DNA from: Merluccius polli
Taxonomy: Eukaryota; Chordata; Actinopteri; Gadiformes; Merlucciidae
DNA length: 64,000 nt
NCBI GenBank assembly: GCA_030340625.1
Contig: JAOPHQ010005720.1
Coordinates: 108,501-172,500 of the forward strand
Direction of reading: 5' to 3'
The notes under the pieces were generated by a model, which was not told the DNA's origin, did not search any database, and saw only the letters and a list, made by a program, of their open reading frames with translations. Shown one piece after another: positions 1 through 10,752 of the stretch; the first letter of the stretch is position 1, and every line of letters begins with the position of its first letter. Made by a program: the position numbers and the translations under genes.

Positions 1-229
1 GTGGCCGGACAGTGAACGACCCGTGGGAGCATGCGGTAGCGAGCAGCCCCGAAACCAGGTGGGAAGTCTGTGGTCTATAGCAGACGCCACGGTCGGCGCT
101 GTGAAAACACAGGCCGGGTATTCCGACGTCAAGAAGAAAAGACGAGGAATAAGTATAGGTGCTAAAAAACTGAAGACTGATCATCTAAAGTTATAATGGC
201 AGCATAACCAGGGCAGGAGACGACTTGAT

Positions 230-613
230 ATGGCGGACAGCCAAGAAGATAACGACATTCCGGGAAACTTGCCAGATGATTCACAGGGAGGAATGGCAGA
301 TTTCCCAGCTGCAAACCAAAACATGCGGGACTCCGGGAAAGGAGAGAAAGAAGGCCCAGAAGAGAAATTAAGAGACGAGGGTGGTGTAACCAGTATACTC
401 TCCGCACTGGACAGACGAGGGAGCCAAGATGGAAACCCGAGCGCCGAATTATTAGTGCTGCCAGAACCAAGAAGCAAGACCTGCAAAAGTATGCTGTTTG
501 GTGAAGTACCTGCTAAATGGGATGAGGGAGTAAGACAGATGATAGCGAAACTACACTCGGCTCCAAAACCTGTGATCATCCACGCGGCAATCTTAACGCC
601 CAGGTCGCTCTAG
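230..613 (+). other. Unrecognised open frame, possible retroelement or retrocopy fragment
   Basis: A 127-codon open frame rich in Asp, Glu, Gly and Ser in its first half, starting MADSQEDNDI. I recognise no domain. About 120 bases after its stop the sequence runs into an A-rich (AAAT/AAT)n tract (735-800), as is common at the 3' ends of fish non-LTR elements, so this may be retroelement-derived. The opposite strand is also open here, which weakens a coding claim. Confidence 0.2.
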
Positions 614-734
614 CCTCTCCTACCTTAAGGCTAAATCCCTAACATAAGTATATAGTTGGGTTACCACTTAGCTGTCCACCAAGGCCCCCAGAACATGGCT
701 CATGAAGCAGTTGTGGCACATAAGTAGTATAGAA

Positions 735-736
735 AA

Positions 737-767
<31 letters not shown>

Positions 768-800
768 TAATAATAATACATAATAAATAAATAATAATAA
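735..800. repeat. (AAAT)n/(AAT)n simple repeat
   Basis: Run of AAAT and AAT units, possibly the tail of a retroposed sequence immediately upstream. Confidence 0.8.
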
Positions 801-1117
801 ATAAATAATTTTTAAAGAAAAGGAAAACACGTATGCATACATAGCCACACGCACGCACACACATTTAGGCACAGCGGACATTACACACACGCACACACAT
901 ACAATAACACATTAGACTAATAAAAAGTAATAATAATGGTAAGAAGAACCATGAAAGCAATCATAGCAACAGAACTGGCAAGAGGAAGAACCCTAGAAAC
1001 ACTGCTAACGCTATAACTGTAAATGTAATTTTGGGATAGAGCTATGGATTGTCTGAGAACAGTACGCACTTTGATAGTCGACGGCACTTTGAAGGCACTG
1101 ATTGCACAGTACACCTT

Positions 1118-1190
1118 TATACCTGCATTATGGAAAAGAAACATTCACAGGTGTTCACAGGGTTTCTCATACATTCTCTCTGTGCTCTGT
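1118..1190 (+). repeat. Direct repeat, left copy (partner 1698-1769)
   Basis: About 72 bases beginning ATACCTGCATTATGGA are repeated nearly exactly at 1698-1769, on the far side of the LTR at 1307-1697. The copies differ at only a few positions. I recognise no gene in them. Confidence 0.7.
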
Positions 1191-1306
1191 CTGTGGAAAA
1201 TCACAGAACAAAGAGGAAAAATAACTACTATGCAAATTTAATCAACAAAGAATTTCAATCAAAAATAAATACAAATAATAATATTAACATGCATAAACTC
1301 ACATAC

Positions 1307-1697
1307 TGTGGGGTTTGTGTCCCGGGGAAGAAGGCTGCCGACAACAGGAACGCTTATAACTCACTTTATTTGTTTAGGTTTAAGTTATATCTAACCTATG
1401 TAACAATGGAGAGGTAATGTAAAAGTCATGCCGCGTGGAGAGCCCCCTCGCTTTGCATCCGTCCCGATGCTCGGGGTGCTTGGGGTGATCTGATTCTAAC
1501 CGGATGCTTCCGCCGGGTGCCCCTGGGCAGGAGGCGTGGCCTCCATGACGCACAATGGCTGGCGTTAAGCGCCGCCCCCAGTATATTGTTTGCCGCCATC
1601 ATGTGTTGAGGTGCAGTTACTACAACTTGTACATTTATTTCTACTCCTTGTGTAGCTATGTGTAGCTACTGATACATATTATTATTAATCCGCAACA
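1307..1697 (-). mobile_element. Solo LTR, copy A (4-bp target duplication)
   Basis: The segment begins TGTGGGG and ends GCAACA (TG...CA) and is flanked by ATAC on both sides (1303-1306 and 1698-1701). Its reverse complement aligns with the LTR at 5286-5679; for example, GAAGAAGGCTGCCGAC here matches GAAGAAGGCCGCCGAC in the other copy's complement, and both share ACTCACTTTATTTGTTT. No internal retroviral or gypsy genes lie next to it, so it is a solo LTR. The strand is set by the AATAAA seen in the other copy. Confidence 0.7.
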
Positions 1698-2275
1698 ATA
1701 CCTGCATTATGGAGAAGAAACATTCACAGGTGTTCACAGGGTTTCTCATACATGCTCTCTGTGCTCTGTAACACCATGAGAAAAGTCACTACATGTTTCC
1801 TGGTAACACCCAGTCTCAACAGTGCACTCTAGCGTGACAAGCTACGTAGCAGCCTGCAACACACACAGACCGCGACGACTTCTCCTCTAACAAGTTTATG
1901 CATGAAAAGAAATAACACAACAGTTCTACAAATTAACATTATGACTACACCAGGTTTACAAGAATTTTTAAGTAACTTAGATTCACTTTTACAACAAAAA
2001 CTACGAAAATATGGAGAACAACAGAATTGCGTACCTGTCTGTGTAAAAACACAGAGCAAGGCAATGCAGCTTTATTTATATAGCGCATTTCATACACAAT
2101 GGCAACTCAATGCGCTTTACATAAAACAATAAGAATTGAAATAAAACATTTAAAAAAAATAAAAACAACTACAGAAGAATAGAAAGAAATAAAATACTAT
2201 AAGAGCAGCATAAAATCATGATTTAAAAGTACATAGTGCAATTGAAATGTACAATTTAAAGTGCTTTGAACAAGC

Positions 2276-3448
2276 TCAATCATAAGCACAGGAGAAGAGA
2301 AGTGTTTTTAACCTGGATTTAAAAATGTTCACAGTTGGGGCTGATTTCAGTTCAGCTGGTAGTTTGTTCCAGTTTTGTGCAGCATAACAGCTAAAAGCTG
2401 CTTCACCATGTTTAGTTTGAACTCTGGGCTCCACTATCTGACCTGAGTCAGTAGATCTCAGAGCCCTACTGGGTTTGTATTCTACTAAGATGTCATTCAT
2501 GTATTCTGGACCTAAACCATTCAGTGATTTGTAGACCAGTAGCAGAACTTTAAAGTCTATTCTATAGCTGACTGGGAGCCAGTGTGAAGACTTTAGAACT
2601 GGAGTAATGTGCTCTGATCTCTTTGTTCTGGGTAAAACTTGAGCTGCAGCATTCTGAATGAGCTGCAGCTGTTTAATGCTTTTTTGTGGGAGTCCAGTCA
2701 GAAGACCGTTACAGTAGTCAAGTCTACTGGAGATGAAAGCATGAATCAACTTCTCCTGGTCTGTTTGAGACATAAAACCCTTCACTCTGGATATGTTCTT
2801 AAGCTGATAGAAGGCTGTTTTGGTGATGGATTTGATATGACTGCTGAAGGTCAAATCTGAGTCTATCAGCACGCCAAGGTTTCTGACTTGGTCCCTAGTT
2901 TTTAGAGAGAGTGACTCGAGATGTTTACTGACGGCAATCCTCTTCTCTTTATTGCCAAAAACAATTACCTCAGTTTTGTCCTGGTTCATCCAATTTGTTA
3001 CTTGCTCTAAACAGTGACACAATGACTGTATTGGACTGTAGTCATCTGAGGACAGTGCTATGTATATCTGCGTGTCATCTGCATAACTGTGATAGTCTAC
3101 ATTAGAGTTCTGCAGAACTTGACCCAAAGGCAGCATATATAGACTGAACAGAAGGGGTCCAAGAACTGACCCCTGAGGAACTCCACATGTCATAGCCATT
3201 CGATTGGATTCATAACTTCCAATGGTCACAAAATAACTCCACTCTTCCAAGTAGGACCTGAACCATTCTAGGACTGTTCCGCTGAGTCCTGCCCAAGTTT
3301 CCAACCTGTTCAACAATATACTGTGATCCACAGTGTCAAATGCAGCACTGAGATCCAACAGGACCAGAACGGACACCTTGCCTAATAAGAGCTGTTTCTG
3401 TACTGTGGTGAGGTCGGAGGCCTGATTGAAATTTGTCGAAAAGTCCAC
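2276..3448 (-). pseudogene. Reverse transcriptase remnant of the LINE
   Basis: A 390-codon open stretch with RT fingers/palm motifs: LLDLSAAFDTVDH (catalytic Asp region), GVPQGSVLGP, and the YADD catalytic box as SYADDTQIYI. Downstream come LGVLIDSDL, RLDYCNGLLTGLP and HWLPV, typical of the C-terminal region of L2/Rex-type RTs. The fragments at 3336-3557 and 3539-3820 continue the protein upstream in other frames, so at least two frameshifts separate it from its own N-terminus. It is a dead copy. Confidence 0.85.
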
Positions 3449-4157
3449 TGGAATTCAAGAAATTGCTGAGTTGATTAAAAACCACTTTCTCAACGATCTT
3501 GGCTATAAAAGGAAGATTTGAGATAGGTCTGTAGTTGGTTAACATGGAAGCATCCATGATCTCTTTTTTAAGAGTGGCTTAATGGCAGCTACTTTTAGGG
3601 ATTTAGGAAACGTGCCCGATTGAAGTGAGCTATTTAGTATTTGTCGCAAATCTATTTGGACAGAGTTCACAATAGTTTTTAAAAAGTCTGATGGCATTGT
3701 GTCAAGACAGCATGTTGATGGTTTTAGATGCTGAACTGTTTCCTCTATGGTTTTTTGGTCAACTGTATTAAATTCTGACATCGCAGTTGAGTTATTCCTG
3801 GGAGGTCTTAGGGATTGCATTATTTTATTGTTTTGTTGATGTGTTAATATTTAACCTTATGGACTGGATTTTTTCACTGAAAAAGCAAGCAAATTCATTG
3901 CATTTTGCTGTGGAAAGGAGTTCTGGAGCTATCTGTTTAGGGGGGTTTGTCAACTTATCAACCATAGCAAATAGAGTGCGAGTGTTGTTGATGTTCTTAT
4001 TAATAATTTCAGAAAAGTGTCGCTGTCTAGCCTTGAGTAACTCATAGTTAAAATTACAAAGACTTATTTTGTAGAGGTCATGGTGAATTTGAAGTTTAGT
4101 TTTTCTCCACTTACACTCTGCTTTCCTGCATTCTGTTTTTAAAGCCTTTACCATCAT
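3336..4157 (-). pseudogene. LINE linker and RT N-terminal remnants in shifted frames
   Basis: Three overlapping minus-strand pieces. 3825-4157 carries basic linker sequence (ECRKAECKWRKTKLQ) typical of the region between endonuclease and RT. 3539-3820 carries HLKPSTCCLDTMPSDFLK. 3336-3557 carries YRPISNLPFIAKIVEKVV, the start of the RT domain. The frame change between each pair shows frameshift decay. Confidence 0.75.
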
Positions 4158-4251
4158 AGTGTTAGCCTAGTCCTAACTAGACCTTGGTACTCATTACATT
4201 CATACTAAAGGTCTAGCAATGCTGTAGAGACAAACGATGTCTCACTTGAAG

Positions 4252-5047
4252 CAGGCCCGTATTAAGACAATGTGGTGCCCCTGGGCACTATACTCACAGG
4301 TGCCCCCCCCCCCCCCCCCCGCTGTCCATGTTGGGGCAGTGGCGGCATTCCACCACTAGAGGGCAGAGTGGTGTATCATTTGTATCATTTGTTAATTATT
4401 ATAATTGTTTTTATTATTAAAGTAATGTTCATGACGAGTTATGTATGGCCTTTTAACAGTTTCAAGAACATGACATTAAAAAAAAAAAAAAAAAAATTTT
4501 TTAAGCTTGTGGTGCCCCCCCGAGTAGCCTAGTCCTAACTAGACCTTGGTACTCATTTCATTCATACTAAAGGTCTAGCAATGCTGTAGAGACAAACGAT
4601 GTCTCACTTGAAGGCGGGTGCTGTTGAAGTTTAAGACCTATTGGCTCTGCCCAGTGCCACTCTGGATCTGCCTTAACCAATCGCTAACGTTTGGTCGTGA
4701 CGTATTTCATGCGCCAGAAACCACGTTGCGCGCAGTATACAAATTACAAACGGCAGATGCAGTGAGCATTAGCATTAGCCTCCGCCCGCCTCTGTACTTA
4801 TGCTCAATAACTGAAATTTGCGCACGACCTCTACGTCACTGTTCTCAGGCCGCGCCTCCTGTTCGCTGATTGGACCGCAGATTTTGGGGAAAAGAAATCG
4901 TTCCAACATAGTAGCATCGCCAGACCTAGTACTGAAGTGAAATGAAATTTGAGCGGAAGTACATAGGTGGGCGGAGCCAGGCTACCCCCCGAGTGCTTGG
5001 TGCCCCTGGGCACTGGCCCAAGTGCCCTTATGGATAATCCGGCCCTG
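4252..5047 (+). mobile_element. Nested hAT-like non-autonomous element
   Basis: It starts CAGGCCCGTATTA and ends GATAATCCGGCCCTG, inverted termini of the CAGGG type used by hAT elements. CTTGAAG flanks it on both sides (4245-4251 and 5048-5054), a 7-bp match where 8 is expected for hAT. Internally it has a poly-C run (4303-4320), a poly-A run and TGCCCCTGGGCAC motifs at both ends. It contains a complete second copy of the MITE (4525-4984). Confidence 0.75.
4525..4984 (+). mobile_element. MITE copy 2 (460 bp, intact, 9-bp TSD) inside the hAT-like element
   Basis: It starts TAGCCTAGTCCTAACTAGACC and ends GCGGAGCCAGGCTA. CCCCCCGAG flanks it on both sides (4516-4524 and 4985-4993), giving the same 9-bp TSD length as copy 1. 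It aligns along its length with the interrupted copy 1 at 4163-5817. It has no coding capacity. Confidence 0.85.
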
Positions 5048-5285
5048 CTTGAAGGCGGGTGCTGTTGAAGTTTAAAACCTATTGGCTCTGCCCAGTGCCA
5101 CTCTGGATCTGCCTTAACCAATCGCTAACGTTTGGTTGTGACGTATTTCATGCGCCAGAAACCACATTGCGCGCAGTATACAAACGGCAGATGCAGTGAG
5201 CATTAGCATTAGCCTCCGCCCGTCTCCGTACTTATGCTCAATAACTGAAATTCGCGCACGACCTCTACGTCACTGTTCTCAGGCC

Positions 5286-5679
5286 TGTGACGAATTGATA
5301 GCTGCACATATGTATCAACAGACTGTAATATCCTCACATAGCTAATAAGGACTGTAACATAAATATAAATTGTATTTACCCAACCTGATCACCAGGTGGC
5401 GGCACACATAATACACTGGGGGCGGGCGCTCAACACTAGCCATTATGCGTCATACCGGCCACGCCTGCCCGGTTACTACCGGGCAACACATCCGGGGGAG
5501 GTCAGAACCCCCCAGGCAGCGCATCCGGACAGAGGCAAAGCTAGGGGAGCTCTCCACGCGCGTGATATATACAATACTCCTCCTTCTGTTTCATAGTTAA
5601 ATACCTAAAGCTAAAACAAATAAAGTGAGTTAAAGCGTTTCCTGTGTCGGCGGCCTTCTTCCTCAAAGAACACTCTACA
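5286..5679 (+). mobile_element. Solo LTR, copy B, inserted in MITE copy 1
   Basis: It starts TGTGACGAATTG and ends CACTCTACA (TG...CA), with GGCC on both sides (5282-5285 and 5680-5683). MITE copy 2 supplies the empty site: there CTCAGGCCGCGCC is uninterrupted. An AATAAA lies at 5619-5624 and a TATATA box near 5563, so it reads on the plus strand. It is 394 bp and relates to the LTR at 1307-1697. Confidence 0.8.
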
Positions 5680-5826
5680 GGCCGCGCCTCCTGTTCGCTG
5701 ATTGGACCGCAGATTTTGGGGAAAAGAAATCGTTCTAACATAGTAGCATCGCCAGACCTTAGTACTGAAGTGAAATGAAATTTGAGCGGAAGTACGTAGG
5801 TGGGCGGAGCCAGGCTATCATAGTGT

Positions 5827-6899
5827 TCCTCCATGGTGTTTTCTTTCTGATCAAGGTCGTCTTATTTTTAATAGGTGCAACAGCATCCATGACATTTGAG
5901 ATTTTCCAGTTAAATTGATCTAGGAGTTCATCAACTGACTCTGCACTCAGAGTTGGTGACATAGCTATAGCCTCCATAAACTTTGCACTGGTATTCTCAT
6001 TTATGTACCTTCTCTTAACAGACACAGAGATTAACTGAACATTTGGAATGATCTGTAAGTCAAAGAACACACAGAAATGATCAGAAAGAGCCAAGTCCTT
6101 AACATCAACAGAAGAAATGTTAACACCTTTAGAGATAACCAGATCCAGAGTGTGGCCTCGAGTGTGTGTGGGCCCTTTCACATGTTGCAAGAGGCCAAAA
6201 GTGTCAAGTAGAGCAGAGAGTTCTTTGGCATAACATGTCCATGTTATTGTCTACGTGAATGTTAAAATCCCCTGTTATGATAAAAAAGTTGTAATCAGTA
6301 CAGATAACTGACAGCAGTTCAGCAAACTCGTCAATGAATTTTCCTGAGTATCTTGGAGGTCTATAAATGATTAAAAAAAGGACTTTTGGATAACCTTTTA
6401 GTAAAAAACAGAGATATTCAAAAGAGCTAAAATCACCTAACGTAATTTCCTTGCACTGAAATACACATTTAAAGATGGCAGCAACTCCCCCGCCTTTCTT
6501 ACCAGTTCGACACTTGTTCATAAAACTGAAATTTGTTGGTGCTGCCTCATTGAGAATAGCACAACAGCTACATTCAGTCAGCCATGTTTCACTAAGAAGT
6601 AAAAAATCTAGATCATAGGTCATAATGACGTCATTAACTAACAGTGATTTGTTGACTAGTGATCTGATATTGAGTAGAGCTAATCTTGTGGAGATAGCAG
6701 GAGACACTGGTATATTTCGAGGTTGACATGCTATACTTAATAAATTGGCAGATTTACGCTTTTTATTTCTCACCAGTTTAACCATTCTTCTGTTACCTGT
6801 CATCATAGGGATTGAGAAGGCTATCTGAACTCCATAGGGCCCTGACTTTTCCTGGGGGAGAACATTATTGGTATCAGTATTGCAGCCTGGACCCGGCAC
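5827..6899 (-). pseudogene. AP-endonuclease remnant of the LINE
   Basis: Two minus-strand frames (6204-6899 and 5827-6190) carry the endonuclease signatures in order: LLNIRSLVNK, LLLSETWL (catalytic Glu), GGGVA, YRPP, ITGDFNIHVD, then in the next frame HTRGHTLDLVI and LALSDHFCVFFDL (the SDH box). A frameshift lies near 6190-6210. After this the element continues at 4157 once the MITE insertion is removed. Confidence 0.85.
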
Positions 6900-6902
6900 G
6901 TA

Positions 6903-7205
6903 TCAGTCCGACTCACAGATTATCGTTGTCAGAGGAGGTCGGGGGGCTCTGTGATGTTTGAGTGATGGTGTTTTCCAGCGTGGTGGAATGGGAGGGGCTG
7001 GACGAGGAGGGGGATTTAGGGGAGAAAAAATGGGATTTGGGCGTGGTGCGAGTTGGAAATCCAGAAAATGGGGGAATGGGGAATCCGGACTGCGTGGAGA
7101 GAATGAAAGGCTGGATGGGGTCCCGGTGGGTGAAAGTTGGGAGTCTCCTGGTGGGGCTGGGGGAGACTCCTCCTGTTGGGTTGTTGGGGCTGGGGGAGAC
7201 TCCAC
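6903..7205 (-). pseudogene. Proline-rich 5' leader of the LINE
   Basis: A 100-codon Pro/Ser-rich stretch in the same frame as the endonuclease piece, separated from it by a single in-frame TGA at 6903-6905. It is probably the 5' part of the LINE reading frame. The purine-rich complement makes chance openness likely, so the coding claim is moderate. Confidence 0.45.
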
Positions 7206-7221
7206 TTGTTGGGCTCCACTT

Positions 7222-7390
7222 GTTGGCTGTTAAATTATGTAAATTACGTAAATAACGTATATTACGTAAATAACATTATTTACGTAAATACGTTAATAAC
7301 GTAAATTACGTAAATAACGTTATTTACGTAAATTACGTAAATTATGTAAATTACTTAAATAAAGTTATTTACGTAAATTACGTAAATAGA
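7222..7390. repeat. Palindromic TACGTAAAT minisatellite
   Basis: About 170 bases made of TTACGTAAATAACGT-like units with small variations. TACGTA is self-complementary, so the array can pair with itself on many scales. It lies just beyond the 5' end of the LINE. Confidence 0.85.
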
Positions 7391-7694
7391 AAGGCAGTAA
7401 GCCCCAGAATATTATTCTGATAGTTTCCCCTATGTGTCAGGATACACCATGCAAAATGTCAGACTTGTCTGATTATTTATGCAGTTGTAGTACCCTAATT
7501 AATATATGCAACTACATCATTTCGCCAGAAGCTTTTCCCAAAAAGTGGGTTTTTTGGCCCCTGAGGCCAAACGGCCCCAAGTTGGAGGTGGAGATTATCA
7601 ACTTGTGATGGCCCAATGTATGGTTTAACAGGAAATAATAGTGAAAAAAGGTAGCAAAAAACATCCTGAGGGGTGGACCTGGCTCCCGGCCTAG

Positions 7695-9168
7695 TAGGCA
7701 GCGCCATGCACAAACATTTTGGGGGGCAGGGCCTCACCCCACCGACACGCACTACTCTCACCCCGATGTTGCCACACTGCCACACCGCCCCCATCCACAA
7801 TCAAACACTATGTTCATAATGTAGGACCTGTTCAAATTCTGAGAGGAAACCAAACCACAGAATTTAATTATATTCAAAAATACACACACGCACACACACG
7901 GACACACACACATTCCCAAACAATATTACACTTGTAAACATCGTTTTTAGGAAGCTGGCTATAAAGAAAAGGGGTGACTCATCAATAAGCTACCAAAACT
8001 ATGTAAAACATAACTTCCTGCTTCAGAAATGAATTGCATCTTTGTAAGTTGACGTAACATGACAGAGATAATGTTGTTTTAATGACAATTAGACTTGCTT
8101 GCTCACGAGCGAATTACAAGGTGAAAGTGGCAAGTCCTACTGACCTGCTTCATAGTTTTTTAACAGATATATAACATGACAAGTAAGTAAGTGTTGTTTA
8201 ATCGTGGATTCATAATCTAACCAGTGCCTACCTGGGTGATACCATTCACCATAACCGAACTGGGGATGCGGTGCTTTAAAAAAAGAAAATGATAAGGTGT
8301 ATTTATTCGTGGATACTACTATACATTTCCCTCTTTATATTTGATAGAATTTCAATGACAAATAAAGAAATTACACACCAGCCAAAAAAAGGGCACTTTT
8401 GACTCTGACTCTTACTTTTTATGTTATATATCTGTTAAAAAAACTATGAAGCAGGTCAGTAAGACTTGCCACTTTCACCTTGTAATTCGCTCACGAGCGA
8501 GCAAGTCTAATTATCGTTAAAACAACATTATCTCCGTCAGACCGGACAACTTACAAAGATGCAATTCATTTCTGAAGCAGGAAGTTACGTTTTGCATAGT
8601 TTTGGTAGCTTGTTGATGAGTCACCCCTTTTCTTTATAGCCAGCTTCCTAAAAATGATGTTTACAAGTGCATTATTGTTTGGGGAAGTGTGTGTGTGCGT
8701 GCGTGTGTGTGTGTGTGTATTTGAATAAAATGAAATACCGTGGTTTAGTTTCCTCTCTGTGTGATGCTCAAAAACATGGTGTTCAGTATAGTTGTACCGA
8801 CGTCCGTATGTCATCCGTAAAATACATGCAGCGTAACAAAATAATACAGAACATGAACACAGAAGGAAGTTTTGAAACCCCAAATTCAGGGGCCTTATGT
8901 ATCCAGCAGGTCAGAGTAGGACTGCTGATCTACAATCTGATTACTTATAATAAAATGTAAATGACTGACTGCAGTACTTATACTGACTGACTTGCATTAA
9001 TACATCAAATCTGTGGTTTCTTCATGGATTAATGTGTTTCAGTAGAATTTGAACAGGTCCTACATTATGAACATGTGGCGGTGTGGCAACATCAGGGTGA
9101 GAGTAGTGTGTGTCGGTTTTTTGCTTGAGCCCCTGCCCCGCAAAATGTTTGCCACTGCCCTGCAGTGT
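7695..9168. repeat. Long inverted repeat (foldback-like)
   Basis: The left arm (about 7695-8187) is repeated in reverse complement at about 8410-9168. Matching landmarks: TAGGAAGCTGGCTATAAAG (7948) with its complement near 8636, GATGCAATTCATTTCTG near 8559, TTGCCACACTGCCACACCG-like sequence at the outer ends. The right arm carries about 280 extra bases (about 8762-9045). The central spacer is about 220 bases. No coding sequence was recognised; the outer ends show no clear target duplication. Confidence 0.8.
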
Positions 9169-9359
9169 ACTTCAGCTGCAAAAAGGCATTTTTGGTGGCA
9201 TTAAAAGATGCCACATGGATGACATGTGAATGTAGCAGCAGTAGCAGTAGTGTTGCCTTTTGGCCCACTGGCATACGGCAGTGACTCAGCGATGTCATGG
9301 CTAGTAATTATGAAGAGGCAGTGGCATAGATGGAGCAGGCGGCCCGGAGCACCTGAGAG

Positions 9360-9362
<3 letters not shown>

Positions 9363-9418
<56 letters not shown>
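9363..9418. repeat. (AG)n microsatellite
   Basis: Uninterrupted AG dinucleotides, about 28 units. Confidence 0.95.
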
Positions 9419-9421
<3 letters not shown>

Positions 9422-9521
9422 ATCATAGTGTTTTATTGGACAGCCATGAAAAAAGTATGTTGATGAGGTTAAATGGCAGCAGCAGAGACCATAGGAACCA
9501 TATGAACACACCTGGACATTG

Positions 9522-10010
9522 TGGTGTATTCTTCTCGGCTGCCAGAATACTGGTCTGATGATGATGCAATGATGGAGGTCCGCTCCCACAAGTGTCTGAG
9601 TATATAACTTTTTATTTACAGAGAACACAAGCGGGATGCCGAATCTTCTCCGAATCTGAGTCCGAATCCCCAAATGGGGTCCGAATCTGAGTCCTCTCCA
9701 ATGCACACACTTCTTATAGGCCTGAGCCATACCATACGTGGCTGTCCGGCAAGTTGAAACAACACACCTAGAATGTTTAGATTTACAACACAAACTGATC
9801 CTTATCGTAAACCACATATGGGAGCACTTTCTGAGGTCATCAGGGGCATCTTATTGTTGTTTCACTCAGGACTGTCCCTATATAGTTCACAGAGAGACAC
9901 TGGATGTTCTCTCATGACACAGAAGCATTCTACAGATAAAGAATGATTGAAATACAATGAATAAAAGAAAGAAGAACAACCTGTAAATGTATATCAGGAA
10001 ATACACCTCA
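9522..10010 (-). mobile_element. Endogenous-retrovirus-type solo LTR (6-bp TSD)
   Basis: On the minus strand the element begins TGAGGTGTATT and ends AATACACCA, with ACATTG repeated on both sides (9516-9521 and 10011-10016). The minus strand has a TATATAG box (complement near 9880) and an AATAAA followed by a short U5-like region (complement near 9613). No gag, pol or env remains beside it. A 6-bp TSD with TG...CA ends suits an ERV. Confidence 0.7.
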
Positions 10011-10752
10011 ACATTGAGCTTCTTGAACATTTTGCTGCCTTCGGCGCAGACCGGCAGGCGGCCTCTTGTGCTGCAGCCTCAGCCCTGGAGCTCCTTAGCG
10101 CCGGACTCATCCTCAAGCAGGAGCAGCGGGGTTAAGTCCGCGCCACACGTCCACAGGCCTTAGAGACACAGCCACCTAGAGGGGAGGAGGCCATGGTGAG
10201 CTCAAACAGCGATGAGACATTGGAAATACAGTTGCCCTACCTCGGGCTGCCAATGTGAATGGCAATTATTTCGGTAGTTCATTTATTAGCTAAAGTCAGG
10301 CACAGCCAGAATGAGGGGTTTACTTCCAGCTGATCCTCCTCAAAGGAAATGCTATACACCTTCCCCATGTCTGAGAGAAGGAGCCAAAAGAGGGTGATAA
10401 TGATAGAGCATACTGGAGCTTTTGATTGGACACCTTCAATTGAGTCACATGAGTCTTATCAGGACTTTATATAATACCAGTATACCGGTATGAGCGGCGT
10501 TTGACTTTTATTGAAAGTGAGCCTCGCACATCCAAACTGTAGTGCCGGAGTACCTGAGTATGATACAAGTACATACATGTATTGATAGAAAAAACCCCTG
10601 CACTCAGCAACTTACAATTCAATGTTTGTAATGTAACGTTTCGGTACTGGACAAGGTGTTGCATTGTATTGCACTGTGAGTTGCTGAGTCTCATGTATTT
10701 CTTATGACTTTCAACCTCATTCTCTAAATATAATAACCACCATTCCTTAAGG

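Larger units (their letters stand above)
4163..5817 (+). mobile_element. MITE copy 1 (TAGCCT termini, 9-bp TSD), itself split by two insertions
   Basis: The segment starts TAGCCTAGTCC and ends GAGCCAGGCTA, so the ends are inverted (TAGCCTAG and TAGCCTGG). It is flanked by TCATAGTGT at 4154-4162 and 5818-5826, a perfect 9-bp target duplication; removing it rejoins the LINE linker. The inverted ends extend imperfectly for about 90 bases. Without nested elements (4252-5047 plus its TSD; 5286-5679 plus its TSD) the element is about 454 bp, close to the 460 bp of copy 2. A 9-bp TSD suggests a Mutator-like origin; no transposase is present. Confidence 0.85.
2063..7205 (-). mobile_element. Degenerate L2/Rex-like non-LTR retrotransposon (LINE), split by later insertions
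   Basis: Reading from 7205 down, the minus strand shows a proline-rich leader, an AP-type endonuclease, a linker and a reverse transcriptase, then a 3' tail at 2063-2110 with the motif TTTATATAGCGC, which recurs elsewhere in this window. The frame breaks at least five times by stops or frameshifts, and a 1.66-kb insertion (4163-5817) interrupts the segment before the RT. It cannot encode active protein. The RT motifs AAFDTVDH and YADDTQIYI suit the L2/CR1/Rex group; clade assignment needs a tree. Confidence 0.85.
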
